64,000 nucleotides of DNA from Chinchilla lanigera (taxonomy: Eukaryota > Chordata > Mammalia > Rodentia > Chinchillidae), in NCBI RefSeq assembly GCF_000276665.1, contig NW_004955488.1, positions 3,684,305-3,748,304 on the forward strand, read 5' to 3'. Below, one piece after another: positions 11,344 through 22,933 of this stretch. Made by a program: the position numbers and the translations under genes. Position 1 is the first letter of the stretch; the number at the start of each line of letters is the position of its first letter. The notes beneath the pieces were generated by a model. It saw only the letters and a program-made list of their open reading frames with translations. It had not been told where the DNA came from and searched no databases.

Positions 11344-12095
11344 TTTCAAAATATAACTCAGTAATATAATAGTATGGGAAAAAGTATCCAGAAATCCAAG
11401 CTAATAGTTGGAGAGTTAAACACTCCCCTCTGAGTTATGGAGAAAACAAGTAGATTTTTAAATTACAGTATTAAGCATAATTGCTTTATTTAAAATTTCC
11501 ATCAAATGACGTGGCCTAAGTGAAATTTTTAGTAGAAATTTATTCCCCTACGGTACATACATCATTCACCAAGATAGACAGCATTCTGAGATATAAAATA
11601 AGTCTCAGTGTGAGAACAGTTAAACCTATGGGATATTATGTACTCTGTGGTGAAATTAAACCAGAAATCAAGATGATGTGCATATGTGATAAACACATTA
11701 CTATTTGGAACTTTAACAAAATCCCCCTAAATAATTCATGCATCAAAAAAGAAAACTATTGGAAATTATTTTGATCTGAAGTAACATGAAAATATAACCT
11801 ATAAAAAGTATGTGTACACAAAAAAAATAGTGCTTAGAGGGAAATTTGTAGCAGTCAATACTTACACTTTCCAAAGAGCTAAAAATCAATTATTTCAGCA
11901 ACTACCTTGAGAATCCAGTAAAAGAAAAGCAAATTATAAAAAAAGTAAACAGGTGGAAGGAAATAATAAAAACAGGAGCAGCAATCAGTGAAATAGAGAA
12001 AATCAATGCAGAAAAATCAATGAAACCAAAAGCTTTTTGTTTGAAAAGATTAGTAAAATTGATAAACTTCTAAACAGTCTTATCAAATACAGAAA

Positions 12096-13709
12096 GTTAG
12101 CTTTCTGGTCCTATGACTGGGAGATTGGTAACTGACTGAAGGTCATACATGACATTTGATTTTACACATGTAGACAAAATGTCTTAATAGGCCTGCTTTA
12201 TACTCATTGTGTATTTGTGATAGAAATGGAAAAATAAGCTTTATTAAATACAATATCAGGTCATTACCAAACAAATGATTGATGGAACTGACAATTTTAA
12301 GCATCAAAAAGAATACATGTTGGTAAAAAAAATTGCAGCTGTCTTCAAATATATTCAAGCTGTCTGCAAGTTGCAAAGGTATTAGTCTTGCTGTATGACT
12401 ATTGAGAGCACAAAAAATATAAATACACAAAAAGTAAAGCAGAAAAAAAAATGGGTCCTCCAAAAGGAGAGTATCTTCTTAATTTCTTGTAGCATAATAC
12501 AGTATTTGATTGTCTTCTGTGGCATTATCATATACTTACAATTACATACCATCTCCTGAAGGGAAGAACAGATGTATATTGATTTCTTTTCTCTCAGTAT
12601 CCTAACACACCACAAATATTTACATCACACATTCCTTACAGATTTTGAATAAAAATGTATTGAATGATGCATCATTATTACAGGAAAACAAACAAAAATG
12701 GATGGAGGAAGGAAGAAAGTAGGAAAAAGAGAAAAATGACACTTACTCAGTTACCCTCAATAGAAATGTTTATGCAAAGCTTGTGAACACTTCCTTTGAT
12801 TTGTCACTGAGGTCAGGGAAGGAGAAATGGAAGGTGATACACTAAGACTGGGGTTTCATGAAATGTATACTTCAGAGCATTACTATCTGCTGTCTGACCC
12901 CACACTGCTGCTGTGTACTCTCAGAACTTGAAGAAATGATGCCCAGAAAGTGACAGGAAGCATAGATAAACGTTAATAGTGACTGCTGGAAACCACTACA
13001 AATTGGCTCTGAGCTGGATTTAATATTAACCAATTGGCTTTCTGTGTTTACTTGTGAGTTGTCTGAAGCTTAGGCCCCTTGTCTGAAGATGAGCAGTGGA
13101 TTCATACTAAGTAAACCTCTGTGAGTCACTGGTTACCCTGAGGTCTGTATTGGCCTACAAAGCTGTGACACCTTAAAGGACAAGATAAAGCCACAGCTGA
13201 GGCATCTTGCTCCAACTCCAATTAACTTAAAGGAGACTATAGCTTCAGTCATCTCACTCCTGCTGTGAAGGCCTTCCTGGAGAAAACATAGTTCTCCTAA
13301 ATTAACATAATGTATTACTTGGAAAAGTCCTGCCCAGATTTCCACATTTTGTTGAGTATCTTCCTCCTTTGTTTTTGTAAACCAAATAAATATGGGCTGC
13401 CCAGAGAAGTCTGGATCTAAATTTAGAGAACATTGAAACTGTAAGAGAGTTAGTCCCTCCTAGAGCCCTGAAATCATTGCCATTGTCTCATTTATCTAAG
13501 CCTTCACCATCCACTCGCTTGGGAGATTGAGGGTCTTATCAACCTGCAATAACTAAGGATTATTTAACCCAATAGTGACTGCACCAATTAATTTTATATC
13601 TAATTGGATGTAGGTATAAAACTTAAAGCTCATGTTTTGTATGGTTTTATCTGATTGTATAATATTCCATTTTTATTTTATTTCACAAAATTATAAATCT
13701 ATCTTAAAG
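12096..13709. other. Unclassified stretch, possible ancient LTR near 13.0-13.5 kb
   Basis: 12.1-13.0 kb is AT-rich with short overlapping minus-strand open frames (12143-12463, 12382-12615) that lack a domain. Around 13330-13480 an AATAAA lies in a pyrimidine-then-purine context faintly like an LTR, but no ends or target duplication were found. No gene is supported. Confidence 0.35.
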
Positions 13710-13723
13710 AAGTTTTCTTTTAA

Positions 13724-13814
13724 TCAATTTCTTTTTTTGGTACTGGGAATCAAGCTCAGGACCTTGCTCTTGCCAGGCAGTTGCTTATGCCACTGAGCTA
13801 TATCCCCAGCCTAA
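13724..13814 (-). mobile_element. ID-like SINE, short tail
   Basis: On the minus strand it carries GGCTGGGGATATAGCTCAGT and a diverged B-box part. The perfect 14-bp target duplication AAGTTTTCTTTTAA is at 13710-13723 and 13815-13828. It is the older-looking ID variant (ATATAGCTC rather than ATTTAGCTC), with almost no poly-A left. Confidence 0.9.
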
Positions 13815-13828
13815 AAGTTTTCTTTTAA

Positions 13829-14329
13829 ATTCTTTACTCCATACAATTTAAAAGCATTGCTATAGAATGAAAACTCCTCCTCTCCCCGCCAAAAAAAAAT
13901 CTCAGCCTGTAGTCCTTTCAGGAGAAAACTAGTTTGGGGTATGAGTCACTGGATTTCTCTTTCTTTCTTTTTCTCCTTTCCCTCAATCCACTTGCTCCTT
14001 CCTTTGGGCAATTTCTTTCCCTTTCATAATATCCATTGTCTTACAATTGATGAGTACACACTGAACTGTTAAAGCACATTTATATTAAAGCTTCCTCTTC
14101 CTCTTTTGTTTCCATCTCCCATTATTTTTCCAGTCTTTGTGAAAACCAAATTATTTCCATATAATATTATTAAGATCCTGGGGAACTATTGTTCCAAGAA
14201 ACTCATTTCGATATGACATGAAATTGTGAGGAATTATCCTAATTTGTGACATTTTAATGATTGTATCAAAACACTGTCATTTCTCAGAAAAAATATATCC
14301 TAGTTCTCTTTTTTATATAATGGTAACAA
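13829..14329. other. Unclassified stretch
   Basis: No gene or clear repeat. Pyrimidine-rich patches occur around 13955-14030. Confidence 0.4.
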
Positions 14330-15395
14330 AATGAACATGAGTACAGCCCACCCAGCAAACTTCAAGTGTAAAATACAGTGCTGGTAACTATAGACACCAT
14401 CTTGTACAGTAATCTCTGAAACTTATTCTTTATGTATAACTGAAATTTTATGCTCATTGAAAAAAATTTCCTTTTTCCTCCTTTCTCCAATTATTGGAAA
14501 TTGCCATTCTCTGTTTCTCTTACTTTGAAATTTTATACCTCTTATCCATGAATCATGAAGTATTTGTCCTTCTGTGGCTGGCTTATTTCACTTAGAAAAT
14601 GTCCTTATGGGTCATGTTGGCATTGCCTAGGGCAAGTTTTCTTTCCTGTTGAAGTCTAATAATCCATTGCTTGCAAATGCTGCAATGTCCATCTATGTTT
14701 ATCTTGTTCCTTCATCTTGGCTGTTGTGAACAATGGTTTAGTGAACATGATTATGCAGCTATTGCTCCAACACCCAGATTTTGATTACATTAGATGTATA
14801 CCCAGAAGCAGGATTATTCTTTCATGTGGTTGTTCTAGCTTTAATTTTTTATGAACTTGTATTCCATTTTCCACCATAACTGTACCATTTCACATTCCCA
14901 TCTCTTAAAAGGATTCCAATTTCTCCACATCTTCACCAATATTTCATATCTTTTTTACATGATAGCCATCCTAGCCGGTATGGGGTTCATCGTTTTTTAA
15001 ACCAAAACTATAAAAATGCTAAAGAAAATCATAGGGTGAAAGCTTTAAGGGTACAAACAGTGGTTTGTTTCCTAGATATGACACCAAAAGTGCAAGCAAA
15101 AGTCGAAAAGCAGAGCTATATCAAGCTAAAAGGGGGTTTGCAAAGCAAACGAAACAACTAATAGAGTGAAAATGCAATTTATAAAATATAAAAGGGAGAC
15201 AATATTTGCGAACTATATCAGATAAGAGGTAAGTCCCCAAGACATGGAAAGAATTTGTACAATGCAGTAGCATTAATAACACTTAGTTTAAAACAAGCAA
15301 AAGACTTCAGGAGACATTTGTCCAAATCAGACATGAAAATGGCCAAGAAGCACATTAAAACATTTTCAAATCATTAATCAACAAGGAATTTCATC
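14330..15395 (-). mobile_element. 5'-inverted LINE-1 fragment (minus-strand insertion)
   Basis: 14330-14996 is LINE-1 3' UTR plus the 3' end of ORF2 in antisense. Landmarks include TGGCTTATTTCACTTAGAAA and the reverse of the GGATGTGG/AATTGGAA block near 14910-14940. At about 14998 the orientation flips, and 15010-15390 is ORF2 in sense (TAGATATGACACCAAAAGTG, GGGAGACAATATTTGCGAAC, CATGAAAATGGCCAAGAAGC). The sense arm ends in the ORF2 just upstream of where the antisense arm stops, the contiguity expected from twin priming. No clean target duplication was found. Confidence 0.75.
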
Positions 15396-16679
15396 TCTTT
15401 CAATTCCATACTGAAAAGCTTTTGCAGTTAACTATGAGAATTTAGTGGTTGTTCAATGAAATAGTTTTATTATAATTTTCTATTACCAAATGTATATTGA
15501 TTCTTCTTTTAAAAATAAAGTTACATACCATGTCTTTTAATTATATAAAATGAAAGAATGATGTTAAAATTCATTTTACATAGAAAATTTGAAGAGAGAT
15601 ACTATGATAAACATCACCATAAAAATCAGATATAGAAAATAGTTCACCACTTCTTAAATGCACATTTGTATGAGTAATAAATTTAATGTGCAAGCCTTTA
15701 ATGTTCATTAATTATATTTTCATAATTATATTTTCATCATGTATATCTCAGATACTTTAAAATTCAACTTTTATGTGATTTTTTTTCTGTTTCTAGAGTT
15801 CTAGAGCATGCTCTGCAGGGGGGCTACCACTGAGCTATATCATCAGGCAGAAAGAATACTTTTTATACTTTCCCTTAAACAAAAATTTAATATCTTTGCT
15901 ATCAAAAACTACAAACTCATTTGAGATGATGTCATATGCTGAGCTTTTAAAAACATGATAAATGTCTTTTAATCTGTATGTTCTTGGGTTTATACCAATA
16001 AGAAGTTATTTCAAAACATTTGTTTCAAAATTAGACATAAAATTACGGGAGAAGAAAGACATTCATTTGTATATCAAAACCTTCCATAATTCGAGAAATG
16101 TAAATAATGTAAAACTGTTACATTGTTATAAGTTTTTCTCTCCTTGTACTGTGTACCTTTGTTTTCCCTTTGGAAGATGAGTATTAATATAAGGGCTACA
16201 AATTATGTTTAAAAATTTCAAATGTAATTAACAATGGGGGGAGTTATATCATTAAAAGTAATACTTTGATTCACAGAATAAACCAAGTAAAAATTAGTTC
16301 TCACTTCTCACCTTTCTGTATTAAATATGAAAATGCTATCAACTGTAGAGAGATTTCATTTCCTTTTCATATTTACTTCACTTGGAAAAGGTTACAGGAA
16401 TGTGAATAGCTCTCACACTGAGCATAAAATACATTCTGTCCATAAAATATTCAATGATTATGAATTTTAAGGGTAATTACAATCAGTTCACCAATTGTGC
16501 ATACTGTTCCAATTTTAGAGGTTCTAATCTATGTCTGAATGAACAAAACAATCCTCTGTACACTTTAGGCTTTCTCAAAGAAGGGAAATATTTCAGACAT
16601 TTGGGATTTAAGATAGACATTGATTAACTTGGTCAGTGGCATTTTGTCATTTATTTTGGAGGAAAAATATTTTAAAATT
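15396..16679. other. AT-rich intergenic stretch
   Basis: No gene. A heavily diverged ID remnant is possible at 15823-15848 on the minus strand (CTACCACTGAGCTATAT). A 72-codon open frame at 15962-16180 has no recognisable features. Confidence 0.4.
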
Positions 16680-17345
16680 TTTATAATTAATTTTATTGGT
16701 ACATTTTAGATATACATAATGACACTCATCATATGGAATTTGTACCTGTACATGATATGTCTTGATTTGTCATTTTCCCCTTTATTTCCCCTCCCTACAA
16801 CCCTTTCTCTCCTTTTCATCTCCAAAAGTTTTGTTGCCACTTTTTCCTTCTATTATTTTTCCCTTCTTTCCTCTCCCCCATCAGCCTTCTCTTGTTCACC
16901 TTCCCATTTGAACATGTTCTTCCTATTTCACAATATCTACTACATATTTAGGTCCTTATTTACATTTTCAGTTGCTCACACCAGGGAAACAATGAGATAT
17001 TTGAACATGTATTTCTGGTGTATTTCACTTAAGAGTATGGTCTCAAGGTGCATCCATTTATCTAGAAATGCCTCAAATTTATCCTTCTTTATGATAGACT
17101 AATACTCCATTGTATAAAAAAATCACATCTTCTTTATCCATTCATCCGTTGCTGGGCATTTGCCATGTTTCTAAGATTTAGCTATTATAAACTGTACTGC
17201 TATAAACATAGGTGTGCACATATTGCTGTGGTATAATGCTTCTAATTCTTTTTAGAAGACACCAAGAAGGGAAATAGCTGGGTCAAATGGAGCCTCTAGT
17301 TTTTGTTTTTTGAGGACTTGAGGTAAAATCTTCAAAATTGGAATT
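16680..17345 (-). mobile_element. Antisense LINE-1 3' end (3' UTR and ORF2 terminus)
   Basis: A pyrimidine-rich 3' UTR in antisense (about 16740-16920) is followed by the reverse of the ORF2 C-terminal region, including CTCAAGGTGCATCCATTTAT, ACTCCATTGTATAAAAAAAT and TAGCTGGGTCAAATGGAGCC. It is the same type as the element at 62730-64000. The 127-codon plus-strand open frame at 16719-17102 is only the complement of this repeat. The 5' part is truncated. Confidence 0.78.
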
Positions 17346-17865
17346 TTTCATGGAGACCAAAGCTGAAAAGCAGGAATATATAATTTGGTTTGTATCTTTA
17401 AAAAAGTTAGTTTTGCTTTATGACTATATATATAAGAAGCAAGTTGCTCAGATGAAGCAAGAACGATATTTCTTTTAATTATATGTAAGTGTGGGATGTG
17501 TGCTATATTGGTGATGTATACTCACTGATATAGGAAACAGCCTGAACGCAGGATGTGAGAATTGAAGAGAGTTGAGGCTCTGTTCCACGGAGTTATCTAG
17601 GCATCCATCCTCCCATCCTCCTTTGTATTTTCCTACTTCACCTCCTGTGAGTCCTGTCCACTCATTCTGCATGTGAAGGGGAGCAGGGGCCAAGACAGGG
17701 TCTCCTCTTAACTCTGTCAATGAAATATCCCAGTCTTGATGTGGAGGTCCAATGAGACCATGGGTATAGAACACTGTACAAATCATAGTGTATCATACAC
17801 TATTTGTATTGTGCAGGTCTCTGCATTGCTGTTGTCAGTGTTTATCACTGCTGTGCTAAAGAGTT
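17346..17865. other. Unclassified stretch
   Basis: Moderately GC-balanced sequence with a 103-codon minus-strand open frame (17475-17786) that has no domain I recognise. No exon, promoter or repeat could be supported. Confidence 0.35.
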
Positions 17866-17881
17866 CATATATGCTCATAAT

Positions 17882-17996
17882 GGGCTGGGGATTTAGCTCA
17901 GTGGCAAAGCGCCTGCCTGGCAAGGGCAAGGTCGTGAGTTCAGTTCCTGGTACCGGAGAAAAACCAAAAAAAAACAAACAAACAAACAAACAAAAA
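17882..17996 (+). mobile_element. ID-like SINE
   Basis: Full-length plus-strand copy: GGGCTGGGGATTTAGCTCAG, then GCAAAGCGCCTGCCTGGCAA, GGTCGTGAGTTCAGTTCC, the GGTACCGGAGAAAAACC tail and an (ACAA)n poly-A. The 16-bp target duplication at 17866-17881 and 17997-18012 (CATATATGC(T/A)CATAAT) has one mismatch. Confidence 0.95.
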
Positions 17997-18012
17997 CATA
18001 TATGCACATAAT

Positions 18013-19128
18013 TTAAGCATCCTATATTACAAATTAAAAATAGGATGTGAGGGCCATCTGGCTGTGTCATCTGTCACCCTACTGATTACCAAGATTTATT
18101 TGGGTGATTTGGCTGGCTGAAGGGAATCCCCCTCCTCCCTCACTGTTCCACGTATGTCCTTTCAAAGCTGAACCCTCAGTCCAAGAAGATGACCACCCCA
18201 GATGGAGGAGGACAATTTCCTTTGTCAGGGTACACAAGAAGAGGCACTCCCTTCCAAATAAGCTCTCAAGAGAAAAAATTCTCCTATTATGCACATTACA
18301 TATATTATGTATGTTATACATATATGTGTATGTACATGTATGGAATATATTTTCAGGCTGAGGGCCTGAAGTTTAATTACTAATCAGTTGGTTCATTTGC
18401 ATTCCTCATATTTGTATACTGCTGGACTTTGAACTTGATTTAACTCAATAATAGCTACTGATGCAATAAAGAAACACTGCTAATTTCTTATTTCTTCTAT
18501 ATGTCAGTTACTGTTTTTTAACTAAAGCATAATAAAAAAAAAACATGAGATTCAGGTGTTTGCTTTGATCATACCACTTTAAATGGTAAAGACTGAGGGT
18601 AGTGGTTGAAACAATTCCCCAAAGACATCGAATTCACTAAAGCAATGGTTTCTAGGGAACACCCTGTTTCTGGACTATCAGAACACTCAACTGTGTGGAA
18701 AGAAAATCTTACAAAGTTATCCTGTGTCATGATTCTGGGAGGTTTTCCAGTGTTCAATTTCCCACAATAGAAGTTCCCCTGAGAACTGCTGCTGCTGAGC
18801 TGAGAATTACAACAGATGAAAGATAGCAGAATGGAGGGAAATGACTAGCATTATGGCCAAAAAGCAGTATCACATTGTACTAAGAAGTAACTAAAGCCCC
18901 AAAGAATCATATAGCAAGTAATATGCACAACTCTCAGACTGAGTCTAGTTTGAATTTAAAATGGGGAATAAATGTAAAGACAGTGATTTGAAGTCATTTT
19001 GGATTTACTTTCCTTCTGTTTTCTTCAATTTAATAGCAGTATTTACCAAACTTTTAAGTACTTTTCCCGAAGCTTAAAATAGGGTTACAAGGAGAAATGT
19101 TTAAAACAGAAAAAGTATAACATAAATT
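18013..19128. other. Unclassified stretch
   Basis: Short overlapping open frames on both strands at 18079-18383 lack recognisable domains. A TG/TA-rich microsatellite lies at about 18298-18342. No gene was identified. Confidence 0.35.
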
Positions 19129-19139
19129 GAAAAATTTGT

Positions 19140-19247
19140 GGGCTGGGGATTTAGCTCAGCAGCAAAGTGCCTGCCTGGCAAGCGCAAGGTCGTGAGTTCA
19201 GTTCCCGGTTCCGGAGAAAAACCAAAAAAAAAAAAAAAGAAAGAAAA
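19140..19247 (+). mobile_element. ID-like SINE
   Basis: Full-length ID of the same subtype as 17882-17996, with a poly-A that turns into AAAGAAAG units. The target duplication GAAAAATTTGT is at 19129-19139 and 19248-19258, perfect over 11 bp. Confidence 0.94.
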
Positions 19248-19280
19248 GAAAAATTTGTAGTTATAATTTGGGATGTTTTT

Positions 19281-19431
19281 CATTACTTTTTTTTTTCTAC
19301 TTTTTGAGGCAGGGTCTCGCTATGTAGTTTAGGCTAGCCTTGTGCTCACAATGTAGCCCAGGTTGGTCTCAAACTCACAACAATCCTCCTGCCTCAGCCT
19401 CCCAAGCGCTGGGATTATACCATGCCCTGCT
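19281..19431 (-). mobile_element. B1 SINE
   Basis: The minus strand reads GGGCATGGTATAATCCCAGC, then GGGAGGCTGAGGCAGGAGGA, GAGTTTGAGACCAACCTGGG and a second diverged repeat ending GAGACCCTGCCTCAAAAAG, i.e. a 7SL-derived B1 with the internal duplication. The 16-bp target duplication at 19265-19280 and 19432-19447 (AATTTGGGA(T/G)GTTTTT) has one mismatch. It inserted a few bases from the ID to its left. Confidence 0.93.
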
Positions 19432-19447
19432 AATTTGGGAGGTTTTT

Positions 19448-19750
19448 GAGTGAGTGGAATATTCATGGAAAAAATAGGTCTTGGGAAATAGGAGAAAAGA
19501 GGGAAGGGAAAATTATATATATATACAAAAAATAGTTACACTACTAATTGCTATTAGTTCATTGAAAAGAAAGACTTGTTCTTATATTGTTTGATCAATT
19601 TTTCATGCCTATATCTTGTAATATGAGCAACTACTTTGAAGATAACAATATGCAATGTACTAACCATTGTTACTCTCCTACAATCTTGTTTTGAAATTTT
19701 GTACCATTGTTTTTATTGTTTTTTTTTTCTTTAAGATAAAAACATAGGTG
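19448..19750 (+). mobile_element. LINE-1 3' UTR fragment (lineage-type tail)
   Basis: Shares an ordered set of words with four other places in this window: TTGCTATTAGTTCATTGAAA, TTTGATCAATTTTTCATGCC, CAACTACTTTGAAGATAACA, CTCCTACAATCTTGTTTTGA, then an oligo-T/A terminus. The same tail follows recognisable ORF2 at 4385-5551, which identifies it as LINE-1 3' UTR. Confidence 0.75.
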
Positions 19751-21300
19751 TTTTCGAAATCTGAGAAAATAATTTTTACAACAAAATTACTTTTCTTTTC
19801 CATTCATTCTCATCTTATTTGTTGTGGTCTCTTTAAAGAACTTTATTATCAGCAGGTACATTTGCACAACTTTTACCCCTGAGACCAAATTGAGTAAAAG
19901 GAAAGTAGACATTTTAACTTGTGACTTTAACAGCTTCCCATTAGCAACAGGAAACCTGAGTTCCTTGGACATGAACTGATTCGGGTAAGCATATGCTTTC
20001 TTCCACAGCCCTGCCTGGGAAGCCTGGTTCTGCTGCTAAAATAGGATTGCCATTTACAGCAGGTGGATTCTGCTGTTGTTTCTATTCTTCTTACCTTCCT
20101 CTGCACCTTTTATAAATAAGAAGTTAGGTGAGACCAATATACATTTCTTAGGTAGATCTCTCAATTCTTATTTGAAGACAGTTGACCAAGTTCATCCGAA
20201 ACATCTCAGGATGGGGTCATTTCTTAGACAAAAGCTTCCTTATTTATGTCCATTTATACAGAAATGAGAAAAAATCAAAATAATGAATCACTACTGAAAT
20301 ATATAAATAAGAAAGGACACATTTACTTTTAGAACAAACTTACTTATTCTCCCTTAAGAAACCTGCAGTGATGGAGATGACTGGATAGATAAGGAAGGGG
20401 GTCTGTGTAGTATCTCTGAATGGGCCCGTTAATTACACTGTGGGACATCCAGCCACATGACCACCCACAACCACATAACTGCAGGTGTTTTATGTTACAG
20501 GGAAGCTCAGCTCTGCATAAAATGGTAGAGTACGCAGTTGACCTTAAGTCTCTATTCATTCACCTGTTAAGACTGCCCATTCCTTTTCATTCATTCCCGG
20601 AGGTCTTTCTATTCCTTTCCAATATAGCCTCACTCTAACAATTTTCAGTAGCTATCAGGAAGTAAAACAACAATAAACTGTATACCAAGTCATAACTGAT
20701 AAATGTATGATTCCAACCCCTTTCATAATGTTTTACTTGGCTGCTTACAGTACGTAAATAAAGTACTCTAAGTTTGAGGCCTACTTCTTTCAAATTAATG
20801 TGTCACAGAAACAATATCAAGTTCTATTTGAGGAAACACTCTTTAGTACAAAACTTGCACAGTGCAGAAAACTGAGCCAACTTTATCATCTGAAGCTAAG
20901 CTTTTGTTTTAATTTCTTGTCTACACCTCCAAACAACTTATTTAGTTTTTTAAAATGCTAAACTCCAGATGATGTAATATCCTCTAAATGAAAAACACCT
21001 ATATATATATATTTGTAGACAAATTATTTCCCTGCAAAGGATAAGGAACATATATTCTGATAAGACATTCACACCCCGCAAGCTAGAAAGAGGACTTCAC
21101 ACCCCGCAAGCTAGAAAGAGGACATTAGGGCAGTTCAGAGATTGACCCAAGATGAGCAAATTCAAGTGTTAAAAAGAATAGATGCCAAGAAAGTGGAATC
21201 TGGGAGGTCATATTGTTTCCAGAACATGTTGGAAGTTGTTAGCAAAGTTATGTTCAACTGGAAAAGCTTAACACAGGACCATTAGAGCTACATGAAATCA
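19751..21300. other. Intergenic stretch with one exact short tandem duplication
   Basis: No gene. Open frames at 20344-20638 on both strands have no domain. The 28-bp duplication at 21068-21123 is listed separately. Confidence 0.4.
21068..21123. repeat. Perfect 28-bp tandem duplication
   Basis: TTCACACCCCGCAAGCTAGA followed by AAGAGGAC occurs at 21068-21095 and again at 21096-21123 without a mismatch. Exact identity in otherwise decayed surroundings suggests a recent slippage or duplication. Confidence 0.97.
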
Positions 21301-21384
21301 AATGTAATATCCACCTTTGGAGAGCTACAGTGCCAAGCAGAAACTCACACTTGAGGTAGCATAGCTGGAAACAAAGGGCAGGTA

Positions 21385-21465
21385 GCTTGGATGGAATATA
21401 AGGGACGGAAAGGGCTGCTGCCATCCCTTGCTACTTCTCTGCTTTGCTGCTTTCAGATAGAAAAC
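21385..21465 (+). mobile_element. MaLR LTR fragment
   Basis: GGATGGAATATAAGGGACGG and TCTCTGCTTTGCTGCTTTC parallel the middle of the complete LTR at 21650-21740. This is a separate partial copy directly upstream of the full-length LTR. Confidence 0.55.
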
Positions 21466-21477
21466 ATATATGTGCAG

Positions 21478-21906
21478 TGTTATAGCTTGCATCTAGATGT
21501 CCTGCCAAGGCCTCATGTTCATAGATGGGGCTTTTCAGAGGTGGCTGGTGATGCTGCAATTATGGATGTGATGCTGAAACTGATCACGTTTCAGCTCTAC
21601 AATTCAGAGTTCCCTACCATGAGTGGTATGAGGGTTATTTGGCTTATGGGTGAGTAGTGAGGATAGAATATAAGAGACAAAAAGAAGGCTGACATACTCA
21701 CTTGCTTCTTTACTACCTCGCTGCTTTGCTGCTTTCTGTTTACCATGAACTGTTCCTCCTGTGATGTCCCTCTACCATGTCACCCTGCCTTGGAGCCAGG
21801 TAACTATGCACTGAAACCTCTACAAGCTGTGAGCCAAATAAACCTTTCCTCCCTTAATTTTGGGTGTTTGGTATTTTGTCTCAGTACTGAGAATACGACT
21901 AAGACA
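21478..21906 (+). mobile_element. MaLR-type LTR, complete
   Basis: Starts TGTTATAGCTTGCATCTAGA and ends AATACGACTAAGACA (TG...CA). Near the 3' end it has the rodent/mammal MaLR hallmark GTGAGCCAAATAAACCTTTC, with AATAAA as polyadenylation signal. About 429 bp. It is followed without a gap by MaLR internal sequence, so it is the 5' LTR of a partial element. The 88- and 91-codon open frames crossing it are not genes. Confidence 0.85.
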
Positions 21907-22691
21907 GATTTTGGTACCAGTAGTGGGGTAATTATAGTCACAGTACCTGACGGCGTGATTCAGGAGCCTTTGGAACTGGCTTCTGCAAAGACTTTGGAAA
22001 TGTTTAGAGATGTCAGCTGAAGAAGCAGCCCTGGGATGCTTTAAGCTGTTCTTGATGGGAGATGCTGATCAAAGCTTAGAAGAAAGTTTGTAGAAATGCA
22101 GCAAGTAAGGTTTCAGTGAGGAACAAAACTGTGTTAGTTGTTCGACTCCAGATCAGGTGTGCTCTGCTTTGACAGAAAAATCTGTCTGCATTTTGCCAAT
22201 GTCCAAATATCTTGCCTCAGAATGAGACTAAAGATGGTGGACTAATTAATCTGGCAGAAGAAATTTCAAGGCTACTGTTGGGGGCTTTTAGCTAGAGTTA
22301 AGTTGAGACTCTAGAACAAACAGCGCAACAGAAGAACTTAAAATATTTTGACATTGGTGAGAAAGAAACGTACAGTAAAACTGCAGCCTGCAAAGGTGGA
22401 ATGGAAGAGAAATTGGTTGCTGAAAAGACTATGAAGAAAAAAGTATTTCAGAAGAGGACAATAGAAAAGTTGCCCTGAGGACATCACAAGAACCAGTAGC
22501 ACCCCAGGTTTTGCAGCCTCAAAATTGCAAAGGTGAAAGTCTGCTTCAAGAAGAGAGTCTCAGAGCATGATATTCCATGATATTCTCATAACTGGGTCCA
22601 CAGTACCCAGCAATCTAAGCATTCTACAACCAAAGGCAAGGAACCATGGTACCACTCCAGCTGGCGGAAAACTCTGATGTCAACCCCAAAG
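21907..22691 (+). mobile_element. MaLR internal region, non-coding
   Basis: Begins GATTTTGGTACCAGTAGTGG followed by CAGTACCTGACGG, the typical start of MaLR internal sequence after the 5' LTR (primer-binding-site region). The rest has no retroviral coding homology that I can see. The element ends against an inverted LTR fragment instead of its own 3' LTR. Confidence 0.7.
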
Positions 22692-22752
22692 TGGTTAAAA
22701 TCCCCATCTATGAACATGAGGTTTTGGGAGGACATCTAGATACAAACTATGT
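22692..22752 (-). mobile_element. Inverted copy of the MaLR LTR 5' end
   Basis: The reverse complement reads CATAGTTTGTATCTAGATGT, then CCTCATGTTCATAGATGGGG, nearly the same as the first ~55 bp of the LTR at 21478. Together they form an inverted repeat around the internal region. Confidence 0.75.
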
Positions 22753-22811
22753 ATTTTTTTCTATCTGTGTTTTACCTTTTAAGAATTTCTTGCTATTTTA
22801 AATTTACTAAT

Positions 22812-22836
22812 CTCTGTCTCTCTCTCTGTCTCTCTG

Positions 22837-22868
<32 letters not shown>

Positions 22869-22931
22869 TCTCTCTCTGAGTGTCTCTCTCTCTCTGTCTG
22901 TCTCTGTCTGTCTGTCCCTCTCTCTCTCTCC
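22812..22931. repeat. (CT)n/(CTGT)n microsatellite
   Basis: About 120 bp of TCTC with CTGT interruptions. The translated Ser/Leu- and Arg/Glu-repeat frames here are artefacts of the repeat. Confidence 0.98.
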
Positions 22932-22933
22932 TG

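Larger units (their letters stand above)
9820..12095 (+). mobile_element. Old sense LINE-1 (ORF1 end to 5' half of ORF2)
   Basis: Diverged ORF1-like sequence (about 9940-10370) is followed by the inter-ORF region. The ORF2 start block is recognisable near 10960-11010 (AATTAACATCTGACATACTA, TAAATGTAAATGGTCTAAAG), and endonuclease-to-linker blocks continue through about 11700-12090, including GTGCTTAGAGGGAAATTTGT and GAAACCAAAAGCTTTTTGTT. Many stops and frameshifts are present. It contains an ID SINE (10377-10485) and a 98-bp tandem duplication (11148-11343). The 3' half of ORF2 is absent. Confidence 0.68.

Noticed and set aside
15823..15848. Possible minus-strand ID SINE
   Set aside because: Only about 26 bp resemble the ID A-box region. 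There is no tail or duplication.
16719..17102. 127-codon open frame rich in Phe/Ser/Leu
   Set aside because: It is the complement of LINE-1 3' UTR and ORF2 end, where pyrimidine-rich sequence keeps stops rare.
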